Program-made: the position numbers and the translations under genes
Assembly: GCA_030429975.1 (NCBI GenBank)
Contig: JAUIGB010000005.1
Location: 1 to 50,438 of the forward strand
DNA from: a bacterium
GTDB taxonomy: Bacteria > Patescibacteriota > Saccharimonadia > Saccharimonadales > Saccharimonadaceae
DNA length: 50,438 bases
Direction: 5' to 3'
Shown: one piece after another, positions 21,743-29,893 of the stretch
How positions within the stretch are numbered: position 1 is the stretch's first letter
How the letters are laid out: each line of letters starts with the position of its first letter
Notes under the pieces: model-generated
The model's input: only the letters and a program-made list of their open reading frames with translations
Database searches by the model: none
What the model was told of the DNA's origin: nothing

Positions 21743-21756
21743 CATAATCGTCACGA

Positions 21757-22599
21757 ATGAACGGGGCGGTAGAAAGACATCGTTTTCCTAGAACTCATGA
21801 TAGTTTGGGTGGTCCTGGAGTGACCGTTTTTTTGGCCGGCATGCAAAGCCATGGAGCTGATCAAGCCTCGACTATACAGCGGTACTTACCAGGTGATGTG
21901 CGGACGTACAATGCTATTGGAAAAAAGTTTCATCCTGACCGCATAGCGGATGCCGTAATCAGTGATATTCAGCCATACGTTGACGATGAACAGCCGGTGC
22001 GATTCGTGGGTGCCAGTATGGGCGGAATGTTGACGCCGTTCGTGATGAGCGAGCTATTGGACAGGAATGATGGCATGAACACCGAGCAGTTGCGGGCTTT
22101 GGTAGTAGACTCCCCTGCTGGTCGCGATACGTTGGTGAACGAGCAGTCTCACCTACTGGGCAATCATGTGGTCGCGACTGTATTAGAGCACGCTCCGGGA
22201 ATAATAAAGGCTCCGATATTCATCCCTAAAAAAGGCGATGTTACGATACCGCGCGATCTACTGACTAGTCCCGAAAATTACGAGTATCAGTTTCGTCAGT
22301 CGGCACGTCAAAGGTTGTCTGGTTTTGCTTTGTCGCTATGGGCAGACGAGATTAATTGGATGAATGACATAGTAAAGGATGGCTCTTTGCCACGAGCCTG
22401 CCGGGCATTAGCTGGCGTGAGTATGAGGTATCTGATGTGTACGGGCAAAAATGACGCCGTACTACAGCCTAGGGCTGCGACTAGGTGGACCGAATGGAAC
22501 CCTGGCATGATGGTAGATTATGTTTCTGCCAGGCACTGTGCTTTTCATCAGGACAATCCCCAATTCGCGCAATATTTCAAAAGTGGTGTATTCCACTAG
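21757..22599 (+). CDS. Alpha/beta hydrolase
   Basis: 280 residues. The nucleophile elbow is GASMGG, followed by an L-x-x-F-V-M-S-E-L-L helix. The late acid/His pair is probably C-T-G-K-N-D-A-V and A-R-H-C-A-F-H. No signal peptide. CATAAT ends 8 nt before the ATG, 14 bp after the preceding kinase gene's stop, so it can be co-transcribed or leaderless. Substrate unknown; a lipase/esterase role is possible because of the fold only. Confidence 0.65.
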   Translation: MNGAVERHRFPRTHDSLGGPGVTVFLAGMQSHGADQASTIQRYLPGDVRTYNAIGKKFHPDRIADAVISDIQPYVDDEQPVRFVGASMGGMLTPFVMSELLDRNDGMNTEQLRALVVDSPAGRDTLVNEQSHLLGNHVVATVLEHAPGIIKAPIFIPKKGDVTIPRDLLTSPENYEYQFRQSARQRLSGFALSLWADEINWMNDIVKDGSLPRACRALAGVSMRYLMCTGKNDAVLQPRAATRWTEWNPGMMVDYVSARHCAFHQDNPQFAQYFKSGVFH

Positions 22600-22614
22600 T
22601 CACCACTGTTAATA

Positions 22615-22643
22615 TTGCAAAATATTGTAAAATCTGTTATAAT
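22615..22643 (+). promoter_or_regulatory. Sigma-70-type promoter
   Basis: TTGCAA (22615-22620) and TATAAT (22638-22643) are 17 nt apart, and the leader of about 35 nt ends in GGAGGTG. It drives the 22685-23401 cassette. Confidence 0.8.
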
Positions 22644-22684
22644 ACCTAACAACGGTATCCCTACGATATTTGGAGGTGGTTCGA

Positions 22685-23401
22685 ATGAATGTCGAACTCA
22701 TCAAAAGTGGGTTGCGAAACCCCGCCGTGTTCCTTTCCATTTCTCGTGCTGTCGCCGCACTGGCGCTGCTCTATCTGGTTCCGAACGAGATGTGGGGTTG
22801 GGCGCTGGGCGTATTTGTCTACGCCATTTCCACTGACATCTTCGACGGCCCTGCTGCCAAAGACAACCCGCACCCCTGGAATGGCAAGCTGATGAACGAC
22901 ATCCCGTCGGGCATCCTGTCGTGGACGGCGCCGGGTTCCTTGGTGCTGTGGCTGTATCTCACCCATCCAGACGCGGATTCCCCCTGGGATTCTGGTTGGT
23001 TCTGGCGGTGGGTCGGTCTCGGCGCGTTCTTTGTGTTCGGCACCTTGGTGCTGAACAGCTGGAAGAGCGCCAAGCGCCTGCAGGGCAAGACCGGTCCCGC
23101 TCGTCAGAAGGCACTCGACGACATGGTTCGTGCCGAGGTGGCGCAGGGCTGGTTCTATGGCCTGCTGATGCTGGCCTTCGCCCTGCAACTGTGGCACTTG
23201 ACGTCCGTCGAGCGTTTCGGCCTGGAGTATGTCGGTAGCGGCGACTACTGGCTTGGGCTGGCGCTGTGTGTCATTCTGGCATTTGTTGCGGGTAGCTACG
23301 CCAAGCATCGCTGGACCGATCGGCCGGAGACCCGTGAGCGCTGGGCGATTGATCGCGCTGATGATTCGGCGCGGGCCGAGTTCGTCGACAACGAGATGTA
23401 A
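22685..23401 (+). CDS. GC-rich cassette gene: CDP-alcohol-phosphatidyltransferase-like membrane protein
   Basis: 238 residues from the ATG at 22685, preceded by GGAGGTGG 5 nt upstream; the TTG at 22670 overlaps that Shine-Dalgarno. About six TM helices. The region S-T-D-I-F-D-G-P-A-A-K then N-G-K-L-M-N-D-I-P-S-G recalls the CDP-alcohol phosphotransferase motif D-G-x2-A-R-x8-G-x3-D-x3-D, but the spacing is off and the last Asp is Gly. This may be a degenerate or specialised phospholipid-synthesis enzyme. Codons are strongly GC-rich. It has its own promoter and terminator. Confidence 0.6.
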   Translation: MNVELIKSGLRNPAVFLSISRAVAALALLYLVPNEMWGWALGVFVYAISTDIFDGPAAKDNPHPWNGKLMNDIPSGILSWTAPGSLVLWLYLTHPDADSPWDSGWFWRWVGLGAFFVFGTLVLNSWKSAKRLQGKTGPARQKALDDMVRAEVAQGWFYGLLMLAFALQLWHLTSVERFGLEYVGSGDYWLGLALCVILAFVAGSYAKHRWTDRPETRERWAIDRADDSARAEFVDNEM

Positions 23402-23415
23402 TCGGAAAGTAACAA

Positions 23416-23467
23416 CAGGGTGTCTGGAGTCGTGTGCAACACGCTCCAGGCACCCTGCTTTCGTTTT
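23416..23467 (+). terminator. Strong Rho-independent terminator
   Basis: CAGGGTGTCTGGAG pairs with CTCCAGGCACCCTG around a 14-nt loop, followed by CTTTCGTTTT. The T-run touches the stop codon of the convergent glycosyltransferase gene. Confidence 0.9.
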
Positions 23468-24542
23468 AGACGAGTTTTTTGGCTGCTGTCAGCAGGACTT
23501 TGGCGGAGTGGTCCCAGCTGAATTTTTTGGTGTGTTCTCTACCCTTTTTGATAATCTCTTCGCGCGCATCACGGCTATCTAGTTGTGCGATTTTGGATGC
23601 GAAATCCTGCGGGCTTTCGGGATCGGCGTATAGCGCGCCCGGTCCCGCGACTTCATGAAATATTTCCATGTCAGTGACTACCGCCGGCACTTTCAGATCG
23701 ATTGCTTCTATCAGTGGCAGGCCAAACCCTTCGGCCTTTGACGCGCTGACCATGATGGCATCGTCGGCTAGCAGGCGCGCGTAATCCTCGTCACTAATGC
23801 CATTATGAAATACGACATTGCCGTTTTCGGGTATCAATTTTTCTAATTCGCGTCGCCGTTTGTCTGATATTCGTGACAGTAAATGCAGTGTGCGTCCATT
23901 TAGATACGCCAGTGATTGAATCAAACATTCGGCGTTCTTGTAAGGTATGAATGCGCCCATGTACACGAGGTTTTTGGGAGGGTTGTCGCCCTGTTCTACG
24001 GGTTTGTCTAGATGGATTGATAAATCTCTAGAAGCGTTTGGCACGACAACGATTGGTTTTTTCGTTAGCTTTGCCTCTAATATTTCGCGTTTGCTTGTTT
24101 CACTGACGGTCGCCACTAGGTCGGCGCCAGCCAGTGTAATCCGTTGCGGAACGTAGGTCATGTGATACAGACGCCAAGCAATGCGTACGGCGGGATTGTA
24201 TTGTGGCGGTGGCGTGCGGTGTTTGTAGTACGTGGTGTCTTGTAGGTTGAGGACTAGTTTGAAACGACGACCTACCGAACCTATGGTTTGCAGTGGTGAC
24301 ATGACGATGTCTGGATTGTGTTTGTTGAGCCAAAGCGCGGACAACGGTTCGCGCCATGACGTAACGGGATGCAATAGCACGTGTTTTGAATCCGGTGGCA
24401 AAAAGTCCAGCTGGCGTTTGTCGGAGATAATAAACGTTATTTCCTCTTGTCTAGCTAGGGCATTGGCTAGCTCGGTAGTGTATCTGCTGATACCATCATG
24501 AAAATCCACCCGAATATACCTGGCATCAAAAAAAATACGCAT
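23466..24542 (-). CDS. Glycosyltransferase, GT4 (GT-B) family
   Basis: 358 residues. The N-terminal half starts RIFFDARYI-x-DFHDGISRY with the GT-B acceptor domain. The C-terminal half contains the nucleotide-sugar site: L-V-Y-M-G-A-F-I-P-Y-K-N, V-F-H-N-G-I-S-D-E-D-Y and the E-x7-E motif in A-E-G-F-G-L-P-L-I-E-A. It transfers sugar from a nucleotide donor, probably to an envelope glycan or lipid. Its ATG overlaps the stop of the upstream two-TM gene (TAATG), and GGAAAAGTA precedes it. The two genes form one operon. Confidence 0.85.
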   Translation of the reverse strand: MRIFFDARYIRVDFHDGISRYTTELANALARQEEITFIISDKRQLDFLPPDSKHVLLHPVTSWREPLSALWLNKHNPDIVMSPLQTIGSVGRRFKLVLNLQDTTYYKHRTPPPQYNPAVRIAWRLYHMTYVPQRITLAGADLVATVSETSKREILEAKLTKKPIVVVPNASRDLSIHLDKPVEQGDNPPKNLVYMGAFIPYKNAECLIQSLAYLNGRTLHLLSRISDKRRRELEKLIPENGNVVFHNGISDEDYARLLADDAIMVSASKAEGFGLPLIEAIDLKVPAVVTDMEIFHEVAGPGALYADPESPQDFASKIAQLDSRDAREEIIKKGREHTKKFSWDHSAKVLLTAAKKLV

Positions 24543-24853
24543 TACTTTTCCTTGGATTTTTTGGCGTTTGTCTTGAGTTCTTCTCGTAGGCTGTCAGCGC
24601 GGATATCACGCCATCGCAAGATCAGAGCTACTAAAACACCGGTCGCGATAACCAACAGAGCTCCTAAAAGGGTGTTTAGTCCACCCGTGCCTAGCTCTGG
24701 CCAGAATAGATTAAAGCCAAGTACGTGGAACATATTCATGGCATCTGCGTCGCCATGAATAACACTATAAAAAAAGCTGAGCATCAAATGTGTCAGCGCG
24801 AATAAAATAATCGTGTAAGGTATTGCTTTTAGAAATGGATGGTAACTACCCAT
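24542..24853 (-). CDS. Two-TM membrane protein, 103 aa
   Basis: Residues about 10-33 and 58-80 are TM helices, and the C-terminal tail is charged (Lys/Arg/Glu). Not recognised. It overlaps the downstream glycosyltransferase start by one base, so it may anchor or assist that enzyme. TAAAAT lies 7 nt before the ATG. The divergent GT4 gene begins 41 bp away. Confidence 0.6.
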   Translation of the reverse strand: MGSYHPFLKAIPYTIILFALTHLMLSFFYSVIHGDADAMNMFHVLGFNLFWPELGTGGLNTLLGALLVIATGVLVALILRWRDIRADSLREELKTNAKKSKEK

Positions 24854-24894
24854 GGCAATAATTTTAGCATATGCCGCATGGTATAATGGCCTAA

Positions 24895-26088
24895 ATGCGT
24901 ATTCTCATTGCGAACGACCAGCATTGGCCGATGAAGAGCGGTGTCGCTACGGCGGCGCGAACGATGGCGCAAGGTTTGGCTGAAAACGGTCATACCGTTA
25001 TGGTTGTTGCCCCGTCACAGACTGGACGTGGCTATAAGGAAGTTGATGAAAATTACGAAATAACACGTATTCGTTCTTTTGGGCTGACCTTCCGAAAAAA
25101 TTTTCGTGTTTCGGTAACGTATGATCGCGAAATGCGACGAATACTAAACGAGTTCAAGCCGGATGTGGTGCATGTCCACACGCAGTTTACGGTCGGTTTG
25201 GGAATATTACGAGCGGCCGTTCATCAAGGAATACCGGTTGTCGCTACGAATCACGTCATGCCCGATAACATGATAAAGAACATCAAGATTTTAGCTCCTG
25301 TTTCTCGGCCGTTTAGTTATATTCTGACCGAATATGGAGCTTTGCTTTATAGGGGCGCGAAGCGTATCGTCATGCCAACTAAATCAGCCATAGAATTGTT
25401 CAACACTGACCGAATAGAGGCGCCAGCTTTGGCAATTAGTAACGGAATCAACCTAGATCGCTTTAAGCCAGGCAAGCCAAAACCCGAGCTGTTCACGAAG
25501 TTTAAAATTCCTAGAGACAAGACCCTCATCACCTACATAGGTCGCGTAGACGAAGAGAAGCATATACACATAATGGTTCAGGCGCTCGAATTGTTGCGAT
25601 GGTCCGGTAAGGATTTCCATGCCGTCATAGTCGGCGACGGCAATGCTCGTGAAAGGTTGGATGAACTGATTAGTACTTTGCAACTTGAGGATCACGTGAC
25701 TTTTACGGGATTGGTTTCGGACGATGATTTAGTGCAACTACACCGTATCGGCGATATATACGTTATGCCCTCGCCTACTGAGTTGCAGTGTCTGGCGATG
25801 TTAGAGGCAATGGCGAGCGGTAAACCGGTTGTTGCCGTAGATGCCGGTGCCCTAGGCGAACTGTGTATCACTGGCAAAAATGGTCACTTGATTGCGGTTG
25901 ATGACATAGAGGCTATGGCCAAGGCTTTGGTTGACCTATTGGATCATCCTAAAAAGAGGGCTACATATGCAAAAAATAGCGTCAAGATCGCTAAAAAGCA
26001 TGACGTGAAGGTAGTAATTCCTGAATTTGAAAAGCTTTACGAGCGAGTCATCGAAGAAAATCAACAATCGCAGCAGCTAGATCAGTAG
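24895..26088 (+). CDS. Glycosyltransferase, GT4 family (diacylglycerol glucosyltransferase-like)
   Basis: 397 residues. RILIANDQHWPMKSGVATAA and V-H-V-H-T-Q-F-T-V-G-L, then A-T-N-H-V-M-P-D-N, resemble the 1,2-diacylglycerol 3-glucosyltransferase/PimB-like group. The donor site is present: Y-I-G-R-V-D-E-E-K, V-I-V-G-D-G, T-G-L-V-S-D-D and the E-x7-E motif in P-T-E-L-Q-C-L-A-M-L-E-A. It probably glycosylates a membrane lipid on the cytoplasmic face. TATAAT ends 7 nt before the ATG. Its 3' end overlaps the convergent hydrolase by 41 bp. Confidence 0.85.
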   Translation: MRILIANDQHWPMKSGVATAARTMAQGLAENGHTVMVVAPSQTGRGYKEVDENYEITRIRSFGLTFRKNFRVSVTYDREMRRILNEFKPDVVHVHTQFTVGLGILRAAVHQGIPVVATNHVMPDNMIKNIKILAPVSRPFSYILTEYGALLYRGAKRIVMPTKSAIELFNTDRIEAPALAISNGINLDRFKPGKPKPELFTKFKIPRDKTLITYIGRVDEEKHIHIMVQALELLRWSGKDFHAVIVGDGNARERLDELISTLQLEDHVTFTGLVSDDDLVQLHRIGDIYVMPSPTELQCLAMLEAMASGKPVVAVDAGALGELCITGKNGHLIAVDDIEAMAKALVDLLDHPKKRATYAKNSVKIAKKHDVKVVIPEFEKLYERVIEENQQSQQLDQ

Positions 26089-26887
26089 GCTTTTCGTAAT
26101 GAGCTAGATGTCCAACTTCTGGTATGGTAATGAGTTTCGCGTTTATGATGTCGGCGGTTTTCTTTTGGTGTTTTAGCGGGGTGACGGCGTCGTTATCACC
26201 GTTTATTATTAACACGTCAAATTTGCTCAAGGCTGATTTGTAATGACTAATACCGGTGCGGTTGATCTGTCTGTTTAGTTGTTTGTACCAGCCTATGTGA
26301 CTGATGTAATTCAGGTTATCGTAATGGTGCCGGTGTATCTTGTCTCTCATCTCGACATCCTTGGTAGTCATTATGAGATTGGTGCTAAACTTCGTTATCG
26401 GTTTGCTTGTGGATAGACGTTTACCTACAACAGGCAGACGATGACTGGCTGAATAATATAGACCACTGGCCACGGCGCCAACTTTCCTAGAGTCGATCCA
26501 TTTTATGGGCGTTGGTACGGGGCTAGCGAGGACTAGCTCTTTTGCGAATAGTTCGGGATGTTGACGTATTGCTTCGGCTACAACCAGCGAGCCCATGGAA
26601 TGACCGATTAGGTTCGGTTTTTCTAGCTCGAGTTTTTGTATGAATTGGGTGAGCAACTTACCCAGCTCTGCCAATGTTAATTTGTGGTGTGGCAGTGGGC
26701 TGACACCAAAACCCGGAAGGTCTGGAATAATCAGCCGAAAGTCGGATAGCAACGGGACTAAATACTGGAATCCCTCATGAGTGCCGGTAAAACCGTGTAT
26801 TAAAACGAGAGTTTGTTTGCGCGAATCATTGTGGCTCCAATATGTGACTTTGTCGCCAGATTGCAATTCAACGGTATGTTTGGCCAT
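26048..26887 (-). CDS. Alpha/beta hydrolase (epoxide-hydrolase/esterase-like)
   Basis: 279 residues with the classical set: V-L-I-H-G-F-T-G-T-H-E (oxyanion HG), D-L-P-G-F-G-V-S, nucleophile G-H-S-M-G-S, late acid in I-N-G-D-N-D-A-V-T-P and catalytic His in V-G-H-L-A-H. No signal peptide. TATACT ends 7 nt before the ATG. It overlaps the GT4 gene tail-to-tail by 41 bp, so the two mRNAs are complementary there. Substrate unknown. Confidence 0.85.
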   Translation of the reverse strand: MAKHTVELQSGDKVTYWSHNDSRKQTLVLIHGFTGTHEGFQYLVPLLSDFRLIIPDLPGFGVSPLPHHKLTLAELGKLLTQFIQKLELEKPNLIGHSMGSLVVAEAIRQHPELFAKELVLASPVPTPIKWIDSRKVGAVASGLYYSASHRLPVVGKRLSTSKPITKFSTNLIMTTKDVEMRDKIHRHHYDNLNYISHIGWYKQLNRQINRTGISHYKSALSKFDVLIINGDNDAVTPLKHQKKTADIINAKLITIPEVGHLAHYEKPTDLAAAIVDFLR

Positions 26888-26902
26888 ATTGACAAGTATA
26901 AT

Positions 26903-27178
26903 CTATGACTTTGGATTCAGACCAGCGGCTTTCATGGCGTCCATTAGTTTAGGACGATCGAATCCTAACACCATAGTCCCGGCGACGTCCGTTACGGGAA
27001 CACCGCTAAAGTTGCCGTCCATTTTGTCCATCAATTCTTTTTGGGCGTCCGCATCTTGCTCGATGTCCTTTTTGACGTATGGAATTCCCAAGTGTTCTAG
27101 CCACTGTGCTTCGGTGTGGCAAAATGCGCACCAAGTGGTGCTATAGATTATTACTTTTGAATCTGATTTGTCGCTCAT
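26903..27178 (-). CDS. Glutaredoxin-like protein
   Basis: 91 residues with a thioredoxin fold: V-I-I-Y-S-T-T-W-C-A-F-C active site (C-x-x-C), the cis-Pro loop S-G-V-P-V-T-D, and a G-F-D-R-P-K-L end. The C-A-F-C motif differs from the common C-P-Y-C. It should reduce disulfides or mixed thiols in the cytoplasm, with a donor that is not evident here. The last residues (AGLNPKS) extend past the fold. It lies 15 bp upstream of the alpha/beta hydrolase on the same strand. Confidence 0.85.
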   Translation of the reverse strand: MSDKSDSKVIIYSTTWCAFCHTEAQWLEHLGIPYVKKDIEQDADAQKELMDKMDGNFSGVPVTDVAGTMVLGFDRPKLMDAMKAAGLNPKS

Positions 27179-27450
27179 AGATACCCTTCTAGTACTGGTT
27201 AATGTCTATTTGTTGCTTTTGAATCTCAAGCAGTTACATGATTTAACGTGTATTTTCTCGCGCCAAAACGTATCGATGTGATACGTCGCGAAGCGAAAAA
27301 TATATGTTAAGTGTAAACCTTGGGATTCAATGCGACAACATAGATGTTAAGTAGTACTCACTATACATAGTATATCATTTGCATTGATGGAATACAAAAT
27401 TACTAATCCCTATTATACAAAAAACACGCACATGGCGTGTCGGTAATAAT
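27179..27450. other. Intergenic region, A/T-rich
   Basis: No gene seen. It contains a 7-bp hairpin ACGTATC/GATACGT near 27270, and a CACGC/GCGTG hairpin near 27425 just before the terminator of the next cassette. The glutaredoxin promoter should lie at its left end. Confidence 0.4.
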
Positions 27451-27497
27451 CAAAACGACAAGCAGACGGTAAAACACCCCGCCTGCTCGTCGTTTTG
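27451..27497 (-). terminator. Strong Rho-independent terminator
   Basis: CAAAACGACaAGCAG pairs with CTGCTcGTCGTTTTG, extended by CGG/CCG, around a short A/C-rich loop. A T-rich tail follows on the minus strand. It lies 11 bp past the stop codon of the cassette at 27509-28102. Confidence 0.9.
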
Positions 27498-27508
27498 ACA
27501 TTGGCGGA

Positions 27509-28102
27509 TCAGCCTCCCAGATATACGCGCACCTGAGGCATCATGTAGGCGCAGCGCGACGCGGCGCTGAGCAGCATGCCAGCCCTTGCCTCGTCCCATG
27601 TGGGCGGGTAAGGAATTGTCCAGTGCGGTTCCGACAGAAAGCGAACTCCAGCTTCGACTCCTTGACGGGAGGCGATGCCACAGGCTTCGTAACCCCTCTG
27701 GTATGCCATCGACTTCGCCTGTACCGGTGACCGTGTCGGAATATTGGCCCAGGGTCCGTAGGGGGGCTGACCCACTACGGGCGGCGCGTACAAATGCGCG
27801 TGCCAAGGGCATTCCGCCAGGATGCTGAGTGCCATACCGCCACGGATTACCTCGTTGCCAGCGGTCCCGCCAAGCCTTCTGGCGTATTGGGCCACTGCGT
27901 ACTCGTAGTGCACGTTCTTGCTGGCGTACTCGCATGCGATTCCCGGCTTCTGAATGGCCAGTAGCAGAATTTCGCTCGAGCTGACAGCATTCGCGGTTGG
28001 CGCGACTGGCGATAGCGACATCATGGTTAGTGCCATGAATGCCGCGACCAGCATCGAAGCGCCGTAGACGAGTGCCCGTCGCGTCCGATAAAAGATCGTC
28101 AT
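27509..28102 (-). CDS. GC-rich cassette gene: secreted protein, 197 aa
   Basis: Signal peptide of about 38 residues (basic MTIFYRTRRA, hydrophobic core, cleavage near PTANA-V). The mature ~160 residues have six Cys, many Ala/Tyr/Pro and no recognised domain, so disulfides outside the membrane are likely. The start ATG follows GAAGGGA by 7 nt. The leader of about 130 nt includes a 20-bp stem (28159-28214). Codons are GC-rich and a strong terminator follows. Confidence 0.65.
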   Translation of the reverse strand: MTIFYRTRRALVYGASMLVAAFMALTMMSLSPVAPTANAVSSSEILLLAIQKPGIACEYASKNVHYEYAVAQYARRLGGTAGNEVIRGGMALSILAECPWHAHLYAPPVVGQPPYGPWANIPTRSPVQAKSMAYQRGYEACGIASRQGVEAGVRFLSEPHWTIPYPPTWDEARAGMLLSAASRCAYMMPQVRVYLGG

Positions 28103-28158
28103 CGATCGTTCCCTTCTCTAGAATTTGTTCGGAGACTTATCTGGTGCTTATGTTTCAC

Positions 28159-28244
28159 ACGAGATGAGCTATAGTGATGCGTTCTTGGCTTCGTATCACC
28201 ATAGCTCATCTCGTATCGTCTGCTTGTTTAGGTACCTCATTATA
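28159..28244 (-). promoter_or_regulatory. Promoter and long 5' leader hairpin
   Basis: Minus-strand TATAAT (28239-28244) is followed by a 20-bp inverted repeat (28159-28178 with 28195-28214; the single mismatch becomes a G-U pair in the minus-strand RNA) with a 16-nt loop. It is the largest of the leader hairpins seen on GC-rich cassettes. Confidence 0.7.
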
Positions 28245-28283
28245 ATGAAGTTGCGTAAATTATAGTATTTAATGTTATTTTTG

Positions 28284-28484
28284 TCAATTATCGTGTTTGC
28301 GTCTAGTTAAATACCAACCCCCGTCGGGGCCTTTATAAACGAACAGTTCTAGACCTGGATTTTGGAGCATTTGAACCTCGGCGGTGTTTTCGGCTTCCTT
28401 TTTGGTATGGTAACGTCTTTTATCTACGCTTGACACCACCTTCCTATACGGCGATGGTTTTGATAGCTTATGTCTCTTTGTCAT
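28284..28484 (-). CDS. Small basic protein, 66 aa
   Basis: From the ATG at 28484, with TATACT ending 6 nt upstream. Basic, with K-R-R-Y-H-T-K-K-E-A-E-N and a C-terminal L-F-V-Y-K-G-P-D-G-G-W-Y-L-T-R-R-K. The strand-helix-strand pattern fits a small AP2- or DUF2188-like fold, which often binds nucleic acid, but this is only a shape-based guess. Confidence 0.5.
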   Translation of the reverse strand: MTKRHKLSKPSPYRKVVSSVDKRRYHTKKEAENTAEVQMLQNPGLELFVYKGPDGGWYLTRRKHDN

Positions 28485-28536
28485 GATACCAGTATAGCTT
28501 GTCACGCTTGAACTTCTCTGTTACAGTTAACTAGTA

Positions 28537-28797
28537 ATGAGTGCTGAAGCGCCCAAAAAGAGCGACGACAAGCCTCAACCGCCGGAACGATCGACGGTTG
28601 TTTTATTGTTTGCGACTGCTGCCGACACTACGTGGCGTATGTTTGTGCCTACGCTCGGTGGTGCCCTAGGCGGACTGTGGATTGACGGTGCTATGAACAC
28701 CGAACCAATCTTTGCAGTCGGAGGTCTGGCACTGGGTATTTTAGTTACCGCATTTTTGGTTAAACAACAGTATTCAAAGGTAGAAAATGCTAAATAA
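28537..28797 (+). CDS. atpZ: AtpZ/AtpI-like ATP synthase accessory membrane protein
   Basis: 86 residues with two TM helices; the first carries W-R-M-F-V-P-T-L-G-G-A-L-G-G-L-W-I-D typical of the AtpZ/AtpI small accessory subunit that helps c-ring assembly. It is first in the atp operon and overlaps atpB by 11 bp. TACAGT lies 9 nt before the ATG and no Shine-Dalgarno is present, so the operon mRNA probably begins leaderless here. Confidence 0.75.
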   Translation: MSAEAPKKSDDKPQPPERSTVVLLFATAADTTWRMFVPTLGGALGGLWIDGAMNTEPIFAVGGLALGILVTAFLVKQQYSKVENAK

Positions 28798-29617
28798 TTT
28801 CGCTGCATCATCTGGATTGGAAATACACGTTGCTTCGCAACCTTTGTTCGAGATTGCTGGCTTTGGTATAACAAATTCCCTACTGACAGGTGCTATTAGC
28901 CTAGTCATCATGCTGAGCGTTTTCGCTTACCTGGTTCATATGATTAAAAACCACAAATACAATCGATTCGTAGGGTTGGCACAGTGGACTTTCGAGGGTA
29001 TGTTGGGTCAGGTATACAGTGTTATTCCTGACAAAAAAATCGCTACGCGCATAGCGCCACTGGCTCTGACGATTTTCTTTTTCATGCTATTCGGGTATTG
29101 GATGAGTGTTTTGCCGGGTCTAGACTCGATATTTTATAAGGACGTGCCAATACTACGATCTATTACGGCCGATCTGAACTTTACGTTTGCTGTGGCAATA
29201 ATAGTTCTTTTGACGGTGCAGTTTTTTGCCCTGCAGGCGCACGGTCCTATCGGCAATTTAAAGAGGTATTTCAGAAATCCAATCAAGGATCCGTTAGGTA
29301 CCTTCGAGGGTTTACTGGAATTTATCGGTGAGTTTTCGCGCTACGCGGCGCTCAGCGTTCGAATGTTCGGTAACTGCTTTGCTGGTGAAATATTGCTGGT
29401 AGTCATAGCCGTGATGACTAGTTATTTTGCCATGGTCGCCTTGCCTTTTTTCCTGGCCTTCGAGCTGTTTATCGGCTTTGTTCAGGCCTATGTATTCTTT
29501 GTTTTGACATTGATATTTACCGCGCTGGCAGTCGAGAGCCACGGCTCTCATGACGAGGCCCAGCCAAATATTACAGATCACTCATCCGCTGATAAACCGA
29601 AGAGAGTGGCGGCTTGA
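28787..29617 (+). CDS. atpB: ATP synthase subunit a
   Basis: 276 residues, polytopic. The family signature is present late in the protein: S-V-R-M-F-G-N-C-F-A-G with the essential stator Arg, followed by F-V-Q-A-Y-V-F-F-V-L-T near the C terminus. It forms the two half-channels for protons next to the c-ring. The C-terminal ~30 residues after L-A-V-E-S-H are polar and extend the usual end. Confidence 0.95.
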   Translation: MLNNFAASSGLEIHVASQPLFEIAGFGITNSLLTGAISLVIMLSVFAYLVHMIKNHKYNRFVGLAQWTFEGMLGQVYSVIPDKKIATRIAPLALTIFFFMLFGYWMSVLPGLDSIFYKDVPILRSITADLNFTFAVAIIVLLTVQFFALQAHGPIGNLKRYFRNPIKDPLGTFEGLLEFIGEFSRYAALSVRMFGNCFAGEILLVVIAVMTSYFAMVALPFFLAFELFIGFVQAYVFFVLTLIFTALAVESHGSHDEAQPNITDHSSADKPKRVAA

Positions 29618-29664
29618 CAGAGTGATGATACAATATTGTTAATAAATTAAAAGGAGTAAAAATA

Positions 29665-29883
29665 ATGGAACAATTAGCATTTGTGCTAGCTTATGCCCTA
29701 CCAGCCCTGGGTGCAGCAGTAGGTATTGGTGTAATCGGTGGTGGTGCGTTAGGCGCATTTGGCCGAAACCCAGAAAAACTAGGCGAAATCCGAACGCTGA
29801 TGATCACCGCGATTGTCTTTGCCGACTCTCTGGCTATCATTGGTATCGTCGTCGCATTTATCGCACGGGCTGTAGCAGGATAA
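29665..29883 (+). CDS. atpE: ATP synthase subunit c
   Basis: 72 residues, two TM helices. The Gly-rich TM1 (A-A-V-G-I-G-V-I-G-G-G-A-L-G) is followed by the R-N-P-E loop that contacts F1. The ion-binding carboxylate in TM2 is Asp (V-F-A-D-S-L-A-I-I-G), not Glu. The TM1 Gln typical of Na+ rings is absent, so proton coupling is expected. AAGGAG lies 7 nt before the ATG. Confidence 0.95.
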   Translation: MEQLAFVLAYALPALGAAVGIGVIGGGALGAFGRNPEKLGEIRTLMITAIVFADSLAIIGIVVAFIARAVAG

Positions 29884-29893
29884 GAGGATAAGA

